This document shows positions 18,641-27,943 of a DNA stretch of 64,000 nt, piece by piece (the stretch's first letter is position 1; each line of letters starts with the position of its first letter). The notes beneath the pieces were generated by a model, which was not told the DNA's origin, searched no databases, and saw only the letters and a list, made by a program, of their open reading frames with translations. The stretch lies in the NCBI RefSeq assembly GCF_004765795.1, contig NZ_SBIV01000010.1, positions 39,247 to 103,246 on the forward strand. The letters are read 5' to 3'. Origin of the DNA: Halorussus marinus. GTDB lineage: Archaea; Halobacteriota; Halobacteria; Halobacteriales; Haladaptataceae. The position numbers and the translations under genes are program-made.

Positions 18641-18661
18641 GGAGAAACGAGTCGTTTCTCC
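18641..18661. terminator. 9-bp perfect hairpin after hef
   Basis: GGAGAAACG, loop AGT, CGTTTCTCC. It lies 25 bp beyond the hef stop and on the upstream side of the 18507 gene. It could end the hef transcript, though no T-tract follows. Confidence 0.35.
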
Positions 18662-18685
18662 CCCGGAGCGGGCCCCGACGGCCGG

Positions 18686-21100
18686 TCACTCGTCGTAGTC
18701 GCTACCGACGACCTCCCGAATGCGCTCGGCGGTGACCTCGCCGACGCCCGGGACCTGTTTCAGGTCGTCCTCACGGGCGGTCATCACCGCTTCGACGGTC
18801 CGAAACTCCTCTAGCAACGACCGGGCGGTCACGGGCCCGACGTCGGCGATCGAAGCGACCACGTACTCCTGCTGTTCGGCCAGCGTCTTGCTCGCCTTCT
18901 CGCCGTGGACCGACACCTCCCTGTCGTCGGTCTCCTGCTCGCGGGTGGCGATCACTTCGAGCAGGTCGGCGGTGTCGTCCTCGTCTCTGGTTCGGAGCAC
19001 GCTCGCCCCGAAGTCGACCGCCAGCGACGACAGCGCGCCTCGGATCGCGTTCGGGTGGACGTTGCGCTCCTCGTAGAGTTCGCCGCCCTCGAGGATCAGG
19101 ACCGGCCGAGCGTAGTGGCGCGTCGCGTCGCCGACCTGCTCGAACAGCGACCGGTCGCCGCCGGTCAGGGTGTCCAGAAAGTCCGATACGGACTTGCGCT
19201 CGACCACCACGCGGTCGCTGAGGACGTAGTCGCCGACCGAGAGGGTCTCGAGACGGGTCTCGATCCCCTCGCGGGTCGAGAGGTCCCGCGCGATCGTCGA
19301 GTCGAGTTCGCGCTGGTCGGCCACGATCTCGACCGTCCCGTCGTCCGGGGCGGCCGTCGCGACCGCGCCGGCGTCGGCTTCGTCTGTTCCGCCGTCGTCG
19401 GGGTCCGCGTCGTCTGGTCCGTCGGCGCCGGCATCGCTCGACTCGTCGCTCGAATCGAACGCCTGTAAGCCGGGCTCGACGTCGGTTCCCGAGGCTTCGG
19501 CCTCGCCGGCGTCGAAGTCCCCGAGCCGGCGCTGGGAGTCGTCTAACTCCGCTTCGACCTCGTCGGCGACGCCCTTGAGCTTCCGAAGTTCGTCTTCCAT
19601 CTCGTCCTCGCGGCGCTTCGAGATCCAGAAGTACGCCTCGTCGCGGGTGTCCTCGGCGAGCAGGACCGCGACCTTCCCCTCGGCCTGCCGGCCGGTCCGG
19701 CCCTTGCGCTGGATCGATCGGATGGCGGTCGGGACCGGCTCGTAGAACAGCACGAGGTCGACCTCCGGTACGTCGAGGCCCTCCTCGGCGACCGACGTCG
19801 AGACCAGCACCTCGAACTCCCCGGCCCGGAAGCGATCGAGGGTCTCTTGCTGTTCGGTCTGGGTCATCCCGTCGCTTCCCTCCTTGTCGCCCTGCCCGAC
19901 GAACCGCTGGGTGTCGAAGTGCTCGCCGAGGAACTCGGTGAGCGCCTCGGCGGTGTCCCGTGACTCGGTGAACACGATGACGCGCTCGCCGCCCTCGATC
20001 CCGAGCGTCTCGGCAATCCGGATCCGAGCCCGCGAGTACTTGGGGTGGAGGCCGTCGTAGCTCTCTGCTTTCCGCATCGACTCTTTGACTTTCGGCTCGC
20101 TCACGAACCGCTGGCTGGCCTTCGACGCGCCGGAGCTCCGGGCGGCGTTGCGCTGGCGCTCGAAGTACCGCCCGAGCGCCTCGACGCTCTGGGTCTCGAC
20201 GTACGTCACCGCGGTCCGGAGCTTCCGGATCTCCGCCAGCGCCGACATCCCCTGATATCCCTCCGACTGGTCGTTGTCGATGAGCTGTTGGAGCTCCGCG
20301 CGCATCTTCTTGATGTCGGTCTCCGAGAGGTCCGCGCTCGTCTTGCGGGTGATGCCGAGCTCCTTGAGCTTCGCGAGTCGGTCCTCGACCACCTCGTTGA
20401 GCGCGTCCCGAATGTCGAGTATCTCGTCGGGAAGCTCGACGCGCTCCCACTCGACGTCGGTGTCGTGGGTGTAGGCGTCGACGTCGCTGTCGTCTTCGGT
20501 CATCACCTCGACGTTCTCGATGCCGAGGTTCTCACAGACGTCGAGGATCTCCTCTTCGTCGCCGCCCGGCGACGCGCTCATCCCGGTCACGAGCGGGTCG
20601 GCGGCGTCCTGGTGGTAGCGCTCGGCGATGTAGTTGTACGCGTAGTCGCCGGTCGCGCGGTGGCACTCGTCGAACGTGAGGTGGGTCACGTCCCGGATGT
20701 CGATCCGGCTCCCAACGAGGTCGTTTTCGACCACCTGCGGAGTGGCGACGACGATCCGGGCGCGTTCCCAGAGGGCGGCGCGGTCGTCGGGGCTGACCTC
20801 GCCGGTGAACATCACGATGTCGTCGTCGGGGATCTCGAGGGCTTCCCGGTAGAAGTCGGTGTGTTGCTGGACGAGGGGTTTGGTCGGCGCGAGAAACAGG
20901 CTCTTGCCCTGCGCGTCCGCGAGCCGCTCGGCGGTCACCAGCAGGCTCACCGTGGTCTTGCCGAGCCCGGTCGGCAGACAGACCAGCGTGTGTGCGTCCT
21001 TGGCCGCCCCCGCAAGCTGGAGCTGGTACATCCGCCGCTCGATGAACTCGGGAACGAGGAGCTCGTGGTCCACGTACTGCTGCTCGCCGGTGGTCGCCAT
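18686..21100 (-). CDS. hef: Hef: helicase/XPF-type nuclease for stalled forks
   Basis: 804 aa from ATG 21100. An N-terminal SF2 helicase has CLPTGLGKTT (about 41-50), DECH (144-147), the SVAEEGLDVPEVD and QRKGRTGRQ motifs. Low-complexity acid-rich linker follows. The ERCC4/XPF nuclease domain has GDYVLSDRVVVERKS at about residue 620-636, the metal-binding ERK motif. Two helix-hairpin-helix elements end the protein (VGPVTARSL and VPGVGEVTAERI). Hef acts on branched DNA and stalled forks in archaea. Both motor and nuclease motifs look intact. It lies in a run of minus-strand genes. Confidence 0.95.
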   Translation of the reverse strand: MATTGEQQYVDHELLVPEFIERRMYQLQLAGAAKDAHTLVCLPTGLGKTTVSLLVTAERLADAQGKSLFLAPTKPLVQQHTDFYREALEIPDDDIVMFTGEVSPDDRAALWERARIVVATPQVVENDLVGSRIDIRDVTHLTFDECHRATGDYAYNYIAERYHQDAADPLVTGMSASPGGDEEEILDVCENLGIENVEVMTEDDSDVDAYTHDTDVEWERVELPDEILDIRDALNEVVEDRLAKLKELGITRKTSADLSETDIKKMRAELQQLIDNDQSEGYQGMSALAEIRKLRTAVTYVETQSVEALGRYFERQRNAARSSGASKASQRFVSEPKVKESMRKAESYDGLHPKYSRARIRIAETLGIEGGERVIVFTESRDTAEALTEFLGEHFDTQRFVGQGDKEGSDGMTQTEQQETLDRFRAGEFEVLVSTSVAEEGLDVPEVDLVLFYEPVPTAIRSIQRKGRTGRQAEGKVAVLLAEDTRDEAYFWISKRREDEMEDELRKLKGVADEVEAELDDSQRRLGDFDAGEAEASGTDVEPGLQAFDSSDESSDAGADGPDDADPDDGGTDEADAGAVATAAPDDGTVEIVADQRELDSTIARDLSTREGIETRLETLSVGDYVLSDRVVVERKSVSDFLDTLTGGDRSLFEQVGDATRHYARPVLILEGGELYEERNVHPNAIRGALSSLAVDFGASVLRTRDEDDTADLLEVIATREQETDDREVSVHGEKASKTLAEQQEYVVASIADVGPVTARSLLEEFRTVEAVMTAREDDLKQVPGVGEVTAERIREVVGSDYDE

Positions 21101-21177
21101 TCGACCCACGGTTGGTCGGCAAGCGATTAAAGGGTTCGCCTATCGGGGTGAAAGTGAAACGAGCGGCCGGAGGCGCC

Positions 21178-21762
21178 TCAAAACGTCACTTCCGGCAGGT
21201 GGCGCAGCGACAGGTAGATCACGACCGACGACCCCACCGGAATCGTGAGGTTATCGTCGATGACGTAGCCCGCGACGACCGGCTTCGCGCCGTCGGCCAG
21301 CGTCGCCGCGAGCGCGCCGAGCACGGCCGCGACCACGGGAAGCCCCGAGAGGCTCGCGATCAGCACGCAGACCCCGAAAGTGAGCAAGAGCGTGTGGGTC
21401 GCTTTCACGCCGAGCTCGCCCGAACTCGCCAGCCCGCTGATCGGGTCCGCGATGGTGAGCATCAGCATCGCGGGGACGGCGACGCGGGGCTCGAACAAAA
21501 GCGCCGCCACGGTCATCCCGAACAGGTAGAGGGCGTAGCCCGCGAGGTTGTCGTGCTCGTACTCGCGGGTCAGCTCGTCGAAGATCCGCCAGTCGAGACC
21601 GACGAGCAGTCGGATCGTCTCCAGTCCGAGCGCGACGGCCGAGCTCGCCACCAGCAGAAGCTGAAGCTGGCGGTAGGAGACGAGGTCCAGCACGAACAGC
21701 GCCGGGTAGCCCGTGCCGCTGACGTGGACGAGCCGACGCTTGACCTCGCTCGATAGCGACAC
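21178..21762 (-). CDS. Dolichol kinase-like CTP-dependent membrane kinase
   Basis: 194 aa from ATG 21762 with about five membrane segments. It starts EVKRRLVHVSGTGYP, a SEC59/VTE5/DGK1 family hallmark (R-R-x-x-H), and has TIADPISGLASSGELG and TLADGAKPVVAGYVIDDN, where the DP and D are expected catalytic residues. The family phosphorylates polyprenols or diacylglycerol with CTP at the membrane. In haloarchaea this could serve lipid-linked sugar carriers (inference). Its start is 2 bp from the glyS stop, so the two are probably co-transcribed with glyS. Confidence 0.82.
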   Translation of the reverse strand: MSLSSEVKRRLVHVSGTGYPALFVLDLVSYRQLQLLLVASSAVALGLETIRLLVGLDWRIFDELTREYEHDNLAGYALYLFGMTVAALLFEPRVAVPAMLMLTIADPISGLASSGELGVKATHTLLLTFGVCVLIASLSGLPVVAAVLGALAATLADGAKPVVAGYVIDDNLTIPVGSSVVIYLSLRHLPEVTF

Positions 21763-21764
21763 AG

Positions 21765-23513
21765 CTACTGGTCTGGGGTCGGGGCGTCCAGTTCGCCGAA
21801 CGCGAGGTCGCCGGATCGGAGGTCCGCGAGCAGGTCGGGCAGATCGTCGACCGCGACCCGGACCTGCTCGGTCGAGTCCCGCTCGCGGAGGGTGACGGTG
21901 TCGTCGTCCAGGCTGTCGTAGTCGACCGTCACGCAGAACGGCGTGCCGACCTCGTCTTGGCGGCGGTAGCGACGGCCGATGTTACCGGAGTCGTCGTAGG
22001 TGACGTCGAAGCCGGCCGCCCGGAGGTCGGCGGTAACTTCGCGGGCGGTCTCGCCCATGCCGTCTTTGTCCATCAGCGGGAAGACGCCGACGAACGTGGG
22101 CGCGACCTCGGGTTCGAGCGCGAGCCGAGTCCGGGCCTCGCCCTCGATCTCGTCTTCCTCGTAGGCGTGGTCGAGGACGGTGTAGATGACGCGATCGACG
22201 CCGATCGACGGCTCGACGACATGGGGCAGGACGTGCTCGCCGGTCTCTTTGATCTCGTCGACGCTGAAGCCGGTCTTCTCGACCGGGATCGCGTGGGTCT
22301 CGCCGTCGACCTCGACGGTCACCGTCTCGGCGTCGAAGGCGGTTCGATCCCGCTCGGCGAGCGTCTCGAGGGCGTCGGCGACGTCGCCGGCCGCGCCGCC
22401 GAACTCCGGGCCGAGGTAGCTCATGTCGGGGTCGACGGTGGCGCGCTCGACGACCGTCGGCTCGTCGTACTGCTTGAACACCGTGAAGTCGTCGTCCGAG
22501 TGGTCGTCGTGCTTGCTGAGGTCGTAGTCGCTCCGATAAGAGTAGCCCGAGATCTCGATCCAGTCGCCGTCGACCTCCGACTCGGCGTCCCAGCAGTCCG
22601 CCGAGTAGTGAGCGAGCTCGCCCGGGAGGTGCTGGCGGAACCGGAACCGATCCATGTCGACGCCGATCGACTCGTACCACTGCTTGCCGACACCCAGATA
22701 GTAGGCGATCCACTCGTGGACGATGCCCTCGTCGACGGCCTCCCGGACCGTCTTGGTGAGGTACTCGCCGTCCTCGCGCTCCTGCTCGTCTGCGGGGTAG
22801 AGGGTGAGCTCCACGTCGGCGACCCGATCGAGCGGCGGCTCGTCGGCCTCGGGGTCGACGAAGTGTTCGAGCTCGGCCTGCGTAAACTCCCGGACCCGGA
22901 TGATCGACTTCCGGGGGCTGATCTCGTTGCGATAGGCCTTGCCGATCTGGGTGATGCCGAACGGGAGCTGGTTGCGGGCGTACTCGGCGAGCTGGGGGAA
23001 CTCCACGAAGATGCCCTGTGCGGTCTCGGGGCGCAGGTAACCCGGCGAGGAGCTACCCGGACCGATGTTGGTCTCGAACATGAGATTGAACTCCTCGACC
23101 GACTGGCCCGCCAGTTCGGCGTCGCAGTTCGGACACCGCAGGTCGTGGTCGGCGATGAGCGTCTCGACCTCCGGGATCGGGATGCTCTCGGCCTCCTCGA
23201 TCTCGGTGTTGTCCTCGACGAGGTGGTCGGCGCGGTGGCTCTCGCCGCACTCGGGGCACTCGACGAGCATGTCGTCGAAGCCGTCGAGGTGGCCCGACGC
23301 CTCGAAGACGGGCTCGGGCAGTACGGTCGGCGCGTCGATCTCGCGGTGGCCCTCTCGCACCTGGAAACGCTCGCGCCACGCGTCCTCGACGTTCTGCTTG
23401 AGCGTCGCGCCCTCCGGGCCGTAGGTGTAAAAGCCCGAGACCCCGCCGTAGGCGCCGGCCGACTGGAAGAAGTACCCCCGGCGCTTGGCTAGCTCCACCA
23501 GGTCCCGACTCAT
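21765..23513 (-). CDS. glyS: Glycyl-tRNA synthetase
   Basis: 582 aa from ATG 23513. It is a class II synthetase of the archaeal/eukaryotic alpha2 type: SRDLVELAKRRGYFF start, YTYGPEGATLKQN (motif 1 area), then RPETAQGIFVEF and FGITQIGKAYRNEISP-type motif 2 segments, and SIGVDRVIYTVLDHAY near motif 3. Two CxxC pairs (CPECGES and CPNCDAE, about residues 85 and 130) may hold zinc. C-terminal anticodon-binding domain is present (about 480-570). The start overlaps the end of the CBS gene by four bases. Confidence 0.95.
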   Translation of the reverse strand: MSRDLVELAKRRGYFFQSAGAYGGVSGFYTYGPEGATLKQNVEDAWRERFQVREGHREIDAPTVLPEPVFEASGHLDGFDDMLVECPECGESHRADHLVEDNTEIEEAESIPIPEVETLIADHDLRCPNCDAELAGQSVEEFNLMFETNIGPGSSSPGYLRPETAQGIFVEFPQLAEYARNQLPFGITQIGKAYRNEISPRKSIIRVREFTQAELEHFVDPEADEPPLDRVADVELTLYPADEQEREDGEYLTKTVREAVDEGIVHEWIAYYLGVGKQWYESIGVDMDRFRFRQHLPGELAHYSADCWDAESEVDGDWIEISGYSYRSDYDLSKHDDHSDDDFTVFKQYDEPTVVERATVDPDMSYLGPEFGGAAGDVADALETLAERDRTAFDAETVTVEVDGETHAIPVEKTGFSVDEIKETGEHVLPHVVEPSIGVDRVIYTVLDHAYEEDEIEGEARTRLALEPEVAPTFVGVFPLMDKDGMGETAREVTADLRAAGFDVTYDDSGNIGRRYRRQDEVGTPFCVTVDYDSLDDDTVTLRERDSTEQVRVAVDDLPDLLADLRSGDLAFGELDAPTPDQ

Positions 23514-24358
23514 CGCAGCGCCTCCAGCAGATTGATGTCCCGGACGATGCCGGTGAGCTCGTCGCCGCTCACCAGCGGGATCTGCTCGATGTCGTTGCGG
23601 AGCATCATCTGGGCGGCCTCCTTGGCGGTCTTGGTGCCCGAGACGGTCACCACGTCCGCGGTCATGAACTCCGCGACCGGCGCGGCCGGGATCTCGACGT
23701 TCCGGGTCGGGAGGTAGCGCTTGCCGACCGCCTTGATCGACTCCCACTTCCAGTCGTCGTCGTCGTCGGCGATCGAGTCGCCGGTGTCGGCCTCGCCCTC
23801 GACCACGCGGGCCACGTCGATGATGTCGACCTCGGTCAGCACGCCGTCCATCTCGCCCGCGTCGTCGAGCACGACGGCGTACGGGAGGTTGGCGTAGTAG
23901 AGTTCGCGCTCGGCGACCGTCAGCGGCACCTGATCGTGGGTGGTGTTGACGTCGCGGGCCGCGAGGTCGCCGACCGCGGTGGACCCCTCGGCGTCGCCGT
24001 CGGCGATCGCCCGGATCACGTCGGTGACGGTGACGATCCCCTCGAGCCGACCGTCGACCACCGGGACCCGGCGGGTCCCCGATTCGACCATCAGGGACGC
24101 CGCCTCCTCGATGGTCGCGTCCTGCGTCGTGGACGGGACCTCCCGCATCAACAGCGCGAGCTGGTCCTCGTCGGGGTTCTCGATGAGGTCGTCTCGGGAG
24201 ATGAGTCCGCGGAACTGCTCGCCCTCGTCGGTGTGTTTGATCACGGGAACAGACGAGAACGACCGTTCCTGCAGGTATTCGAGCACGTCGTCGCGGGTGC
24301 CCGGAAGTTCGACAGTGACGACATCCGAGCGGGGCGTCATGGCTTCGCCGACGTTCAT
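23510..24358 (-). CDS. CBS-domain protein (four CBS repeats)
   Basis: 282 aa from ATG 24358. Four CBS repeats (two Bateman pairs) are visible, each ending in a short G-[IV] motif: GLISRDDLIE, GIVTVTDVIRAI, GVLTEVDIIDV and GIVRDINLLEAL. CBS modules sense adenine nucleotides or other small molecules. The stop overlaps the glyS ATG by four bases, so the two are translated together. That link to glyS is seen in other haloarchaea (from memory) but its meaning is unknown. Confidence 0.87.
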   Translation of the reverse strand: MNVGEAMTPRSDVVTVELPGTRDDVLEYLQERSFSSVPVIKHTDEGEQFRGLISRDDLIENPDEDQLALLMREVPSTTQDATIEEAASLMVESGTRRVPVVDGRLEGIVTVTDVIRAIADGDAEGSTAVGDLAARDVNTTHDQVPLTVAERELYYANLPYAVVLDDAGEMDGVLTEVDIIDVARVVEGEADTGDSIADDDDDWKWESIKAVGKRYLPTRNVEIPAAPVAEFMTADVVTVSGTKTAKEAAQMMLRNDIEQIPLVSGDELTGIVRDINLLEALR

Positions 24359-24459
24359 GTTCGCCGCGTACGGGTTGGGCCTTCTTGTAGTCTACGAACA
24401 CGAGAGCGCCTCGACGCGCTCGCTCGGCGGGGCGGCTCGCGGAGAAACTGGGAGACAGG

Positions 24460-25035
24460 TCACTCGTCGTCGGACGAATCGGCGCCGAAGTCGACCTCGT
24501 AGTCCTCGTAGCGGTGGGGGTTCGGGAAGAAGTGTTCGACCTCGTCGTGGCGGAACGACGCGAGGTGGGTCTTGTCGAGCTTCTGGAGGTGGGTGTACAT
24601 ATCTTCTTCTTCGAGCGCGGTCTTGACCAGCCCCGGCGCGTGGCGCAGTTCGAAGTTGCCCGCGATCAGGATGGCCTGCTCGGTTTCGGGATCGAGCAGT
24701 TGGGTCACCATGAACACTCGGCCCTGCATCTCTTTGCGGAACACCCGGTACTGCGGGAACGCCCCCGTCTCGACGGTCTCTTCGATGTCGTCGGCCTTGT
24801 TGCCCGGAACGACGTGGACCAACCCGAACCGGTCGGTCGCGCCCGCGTCGGGGTTCGTCGGCGCGGTGTGACCCGCCGGAATCGTCAGCACGTCCCACCC
24901 CTCGTCTTCGAGGTCCTCGGCGATCGCGTTCATGTCCTCGACGGTCTGTTGCCACGCGTTGCTGTGGACGTCGGCGCTGGCCGCGATCCGCTCGGCGTAG
25001 TCGGGGCCCTCGTCGCCCGTCCCGGTTTCGGTCAT
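24460..25035 (-). CDS. Conserved haloarchaeal cytoplasmic protein (resembles DUF7529)
   Basis: 191 aa from ATG 25035. It is acidic with no membrane segment. Readable parts are MNAIAEDLEDEGWDVLTIPA, FGLVHVVPGNKADDIEE and VFMVTQLLDPETEQAILIAG, suggesting a mixed alpha/beta domain. It is a haloarchaeal family with no assigned role that I know. It sits alone between the CBS protein and the ABC operon. Confidence 0.68.
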   Translation of the reverse strand: MTETGTGDEGPDYAERIAASADVHSNAWQQTVEDMNAIAEDLEDEGWDVLTIPAGHTAPTNPDAGATDRFGLVHVVPGNKADDIEETVETGAFPQYRVFRKEMQGRVFMVTQLLDPETEQAILIAGNFELRHAPGLVKTALEEEDMYTHLQKLDKTHLASFRHDEVEHFFPNPHRYEDYEVDFGADSSDDE

Positions 25036-25086
25036 GTGTACGCGTCTCGACCCGCTGGCGGTAAAAGCTGTTGTTCGAACCCGGGG

Positions 25087-25533
25087 TCAGGCCGCGACCC
25101 CGAACACCGTCTCCAGCGCGTAGGACCACCCGAGCACCGCGAGGCTCGCGAGAAACAGCTTCGCACCGGGCGACAGCCGGTCGTCGGGCGCCAGCGAGTA
25201 CCGCGACAGCGGCGGAATCCGCTGGACGGCCGCCTGAAACCGGGTCTCCTCGCGGGAGCCGACGACCCGACCCGACGAGTCGTTCTCGACGACGCGGATC
25301 TCGCCGTCCTCGCCCGACTCGGTTCCCCACGGCGGGGCGGGTCGGAGCTTGAACGTCCCGTAGCCGAACAGGAGGAGGCCGACGACGAACATCACGAACT
25401 TCGCGGTCACCAGCGCTCCGCCGACCGCGACGCCGACCGCGACGCCGACGAGGAACACGACCGCGGCGACTGCGAGCGCGTACACCGCGGCGTCGAGGGC
25501 CTGTCGAGCGCGGTTCGGGGCGGTCTGAGACAT
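25087..25533 (-). CDS. Small membrane protein coupled to the ABC transporter operon
   Basis: 148 aa from ATG 25533. Two hydrophobic segments near the N-terminus (about 12-36 and 39-62) and one near the C-terminus (about 126-143) flank a polar middle (WGTESGEDGEIRVVENDSSG). The ATG shares a base with the stop of the ATP-binding subunit gene (TGATG), so it is probably translated with it. Haloarchaeal, resembling DUF7555-type proteins; role unknown. A membrane accessory of the importer is possible (inference). Confidence 0.65.
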   Translation of the reverse strand: MSQTAPNRARQALDAAVYALAVAAVVFLVGVAVGVAVGGALVTAKFVMFVVGLLLFGYGTFKLRPAPPWGTESGEDGEIRVVENDSSGRVVGSREETRFQAAVQRIPPLSRYSLAPDDRLSPGAKLFLASLAVLGWSYALETVFGVAA

Positions 25534-26864
25534 CAGCGTTCGGTGTAGGGCGTGAACTCGTCGGGCTCCTGGTAGTCGGGCAGATGACGGTGACAGTTGC
25601 TCGTCCGGCCGGTGTCACTCACGACGTGCATCGACGGGTCCTCGGCGTCACAGATGCTCCCGAACTCGTCGGCGAGATATTCGCGGGCGGCGTGCTCGTC
25701 GTTTTGCTCGACGTGGTTCGCCGCGACCTCGACGTGTTCGCGGACGCGGCTCGGCACGTCGAGATCGCCGAACAGCTCGGTCCGGATCTCGTCGATGTCG
25801 GAGAACCGCGTCTCCATCCCGAGTTTCTCTTTGGCGATCTCCGTGAGGCTCTTCTCGGCGCGGGCGCGCTCGCGGAGCACCTCCCGGAACACCTCGATGG
25901 CGACCCAGAGGTCCGGGTCGATGTCCTCGTACTTTTCGGGCCGGATCTTCATCGGACACCGGGTCGTGAACGGACAGCCCGCCGGCGGGTCCCGCGGGCT
26001 CGGCGGCGTCCCGCGAAGCGTGACCCGCTCTTTGTCGGCGGTCGGGTCCGGCTCCGGAATCGCCGACAGCAGCGAGTGAGTGTAGGGGTTCTTCGGGTTG
26101 GCGAACATCTCCTCGGTCTCGCCGAGCTCCATGACGTTCCCGAGGTACATCACCGCGACCCGGTCGCAGATGTGGCGGACGACCGAGAGGTCGTGGGCGA
26201 TGAACAGGTAGGTCAGCCCGAACTCGTCTTGGAGGTCCTCGAGGAGGTTCAGGATCTGGGCCTGCACGCTCACGTCGAGGGCCGACACCGGCTCGTCGAG
26301 CACCACGAACTCGGGTTCGAGCGCCAGCGCCCGCGCGATGCCGATCCGCTGGCGCTGGCCCCCCGAGAACTGGTGGGGATACCGGTAGTAGTGCTCGGGC
26401 TGAAGCCCGACCACGTCGAGCAGTTCCCGGACCCGTTCGCGGCGCTCCTGGGGCGTCTCCCAGTCGTGGACGTCGAGGGGCTCGCGGATGATCTCGCCGA
26501 CCGTCATCCGGTCGTTGAGGCTGGACTCGGGGTCCTGAAACACCATCTGGCTGTTGCGCCGCCAGTTTTTGAGTTCCGTGCCCGACAGCTCCGTCACGTC
26601 GGTGCCGTCGAAAAGCACCTCGCCGGCGGTCGCGTCTTCGAGTTGGATGAGCGTCCGGCCGAGCGTGGTCTTCCCACAGCCGGACTCGCCGACCAGCCCC
26701 AGGGTCTCGCCGCGCTTTATCTCGAAGTCGACGCCGTCGACCGCCTTGACGGGGTTCGAGTCGATGATACCGCCGTCGTCGTAGTAGGTCTTCAGCCCGT
26801 TGACGTCCACGAGCGTCTCGCCCGTCTGGACGCCAACCGACTCCTGTCGTACTTGTTCGCTCAT
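25533..26864 (-). CDS. Dipeptide/oligopeptide ABC transporter, ATP-binding subunit (DppF/OppF type)
   Basis: 443 aa from ATG 26864. Walker [10 protein letters not shown] (about 58-66), signature [14 protein letters not shown] and Walker [13 protein letters not shown] are intact. The oligopeptide-family C-terminal cysteine motif starts as GCPFTTRCP, but an insertion of about 80 charged residues splits it from the final [12 protein letters not shown] and NCHRH. The family C-terminus normally follows directly, so this is an unusual extension. Together with the neighbouring DppD-type subunit it should power peptide import. ATGA overlap with the upstream gene shows operon organisation. Confidence 0.92.
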   Translation of the reverse strand: MSEQVRQESVGVQTGETLVDVNGLKTYYDDGGIIDSNPVKAVDGVDFEIKRGETLGLVGESGCGKTTLGRTLIQLEDATAGEVLFDGTDVTELSGTELKNWRRNSQMVFQDPESSLNDRMTVGEIIREPLDVHDWETPQERRERVRELLDVVGLQPEHYYRYPHQFSGGQRQRIGIARALALEPEFVVLDEPVSALDVSVQAQILNLLEDLQDEFGLTYLFIAHDLSVVRHICDRVAVMYLGNVMELGETEEMFANPKNPYTHSLLSAIPEPDPTADKERVTLRGTPPSPRDPPAGCPFTTRCPMKIRPEKYEDIDPDLWVAIEVFREVLRERARAEKSLTEIAKEKLGMETRFSDIDEIRTELFGDLDVPSRVREHVEVAANHVEQNDEHAAREYLADEFGSICDAEDPSMHVVSDTGRTSNCHRHLPDYQEPDEFTPYTER

Positions 26865-27943
26865 CGGTCGGTCACCTCCTCGCCGTCGCCGCGCCGCTCG
26901 TGCAGTTCGACCGCCTCGGCCTCCGAGACGTCCTCGGGGTACAGCAGGCAGGCGGCGGTGTGATCGTCAGCGCCGTCGGTGACCGCGACCGGCTCGGGGT
27001 GGACCCGCGTACACTCCTCGAACGCCTTCGGGCACCGGGGTTCGAACCGACAGTAGGTCGCGGGCTCGTTCGGCGTCGGCACGTCGCCTTCGATCGTTTC
27101 GAGCCGATCGGCGCCGGGCTGGTTGCCCGGGATCGAGTTCAACAGCCCCTCCGTGTAGGGGTGTCGGGGGTTCGCGAACAGCTCCTCGACCGGCGCGGTC
27201 TCGACGATCTCGCCGGCGTACATCACGTTGACGCGGTCCGAGATCTCCGCGATCACGCCCATGTCGTGGGTGATGAACATGATCGCGAGGTCCCGCTCCT
27301 CCTGGATGTCGTCGAGCAACTCCAGGATCTGGGCCTGGATGGTCACGTCGAGCGCCGTGGTCGGCTCGTCGCAGATCAGCAACTCGGGATCGCAGGCAAG
27401 CGCCATCGCGATGACGGCGCGCTGGCGCATCCCGCCGGAGAACTCGTGGGGGTACTCGTTGACCCGCCGGGCGGCGTCCGGGATGCCGACCGCTTCGAGC
27501 AGGTCGATCGCCTCCTCGGTCGCCTCGGCCCCGCGCATGTCCTGGTGGAGCCGGAGGGACTCTTTGATCTGGTTGCCGACGGTGTACACCGGGTTCAGGC
27601 TCGTCAGCGGGTCCTGAAACACCATCGCGATGTCGCCGCCCCGGATCGAGCGGTACTCCTTTTCGGACTTGTCGGTGAGTTCCTCGCCGTCGAACCGGAT
27701 GGAACTGCCCTCGAGCACCCGGCCGGGCGAGTCGACGAGCCCCATGATCGAACGGGCGGTCACGCTCTTGCCCGACCCGGACTCGCCGACGACGCCGACC
27801 GTCTCGCCGCGCTCGATGTCGAAGCTCACGCCGTCGACCGCGCGGATGACCTCCTTGTCGGTGAAGAAGGCGGTCTGGAGGTTCTCGATCGACAGCAACG
27901 GCTCGGACTCGCCGCGAGTCGCCGTCGCGTCGGTTCGGGCCAT
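26861..27943 (-). CDS. Dipeptide/oligopeptide ABC transporter, ATP-binding subunit (DppD/OppD type)
   Basis: 360 aa from ATG 27943. Walker [14 protein letters not shown], signature [17 protein letters not shown] and Walker [13 protein letters not shown] are intact. The C-terminal oligopeptide motif carries four cysteines ([20 protein letters not shown] and a later AACLLYP), a pattern that binds an Fe-S cluster in some related importers. Start shares a base with the permease stop (TGATG), and its stop overlaps the next ATP-binding gene. Confidence 0.93.
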   Translation of the reverse strand: MARTDATATRGESEPLLSIENLQTAFFTDKEVIRAVDGVSFDIERGETVGVVGESGSGKSVTARSIMGLVDSPGRVLEGSSIRFDGEELTDKSEKEYRSIRGGDIAMVFQDPLTSLNPVYTVGNQIKESLRLHQDMRGAEATEEAIDLLEAVGIPDAARRVNEYPHEFSGGMRQRAVIAMALACDPELLICDEPTTALDVTIQAQILELLDDIQEERDLAIMFITHDMGVIAEISDRVNVMYAGEIVETAPVEELFANPRHPYTEGLLNSIPGNQPGADRLETIEGDVPTPNEPATYCRFEPRCPKAFEECTRVHPEPVAVTDGADDHTAACLLYPEDVSEAEAVELHERRGDGEEVTDR

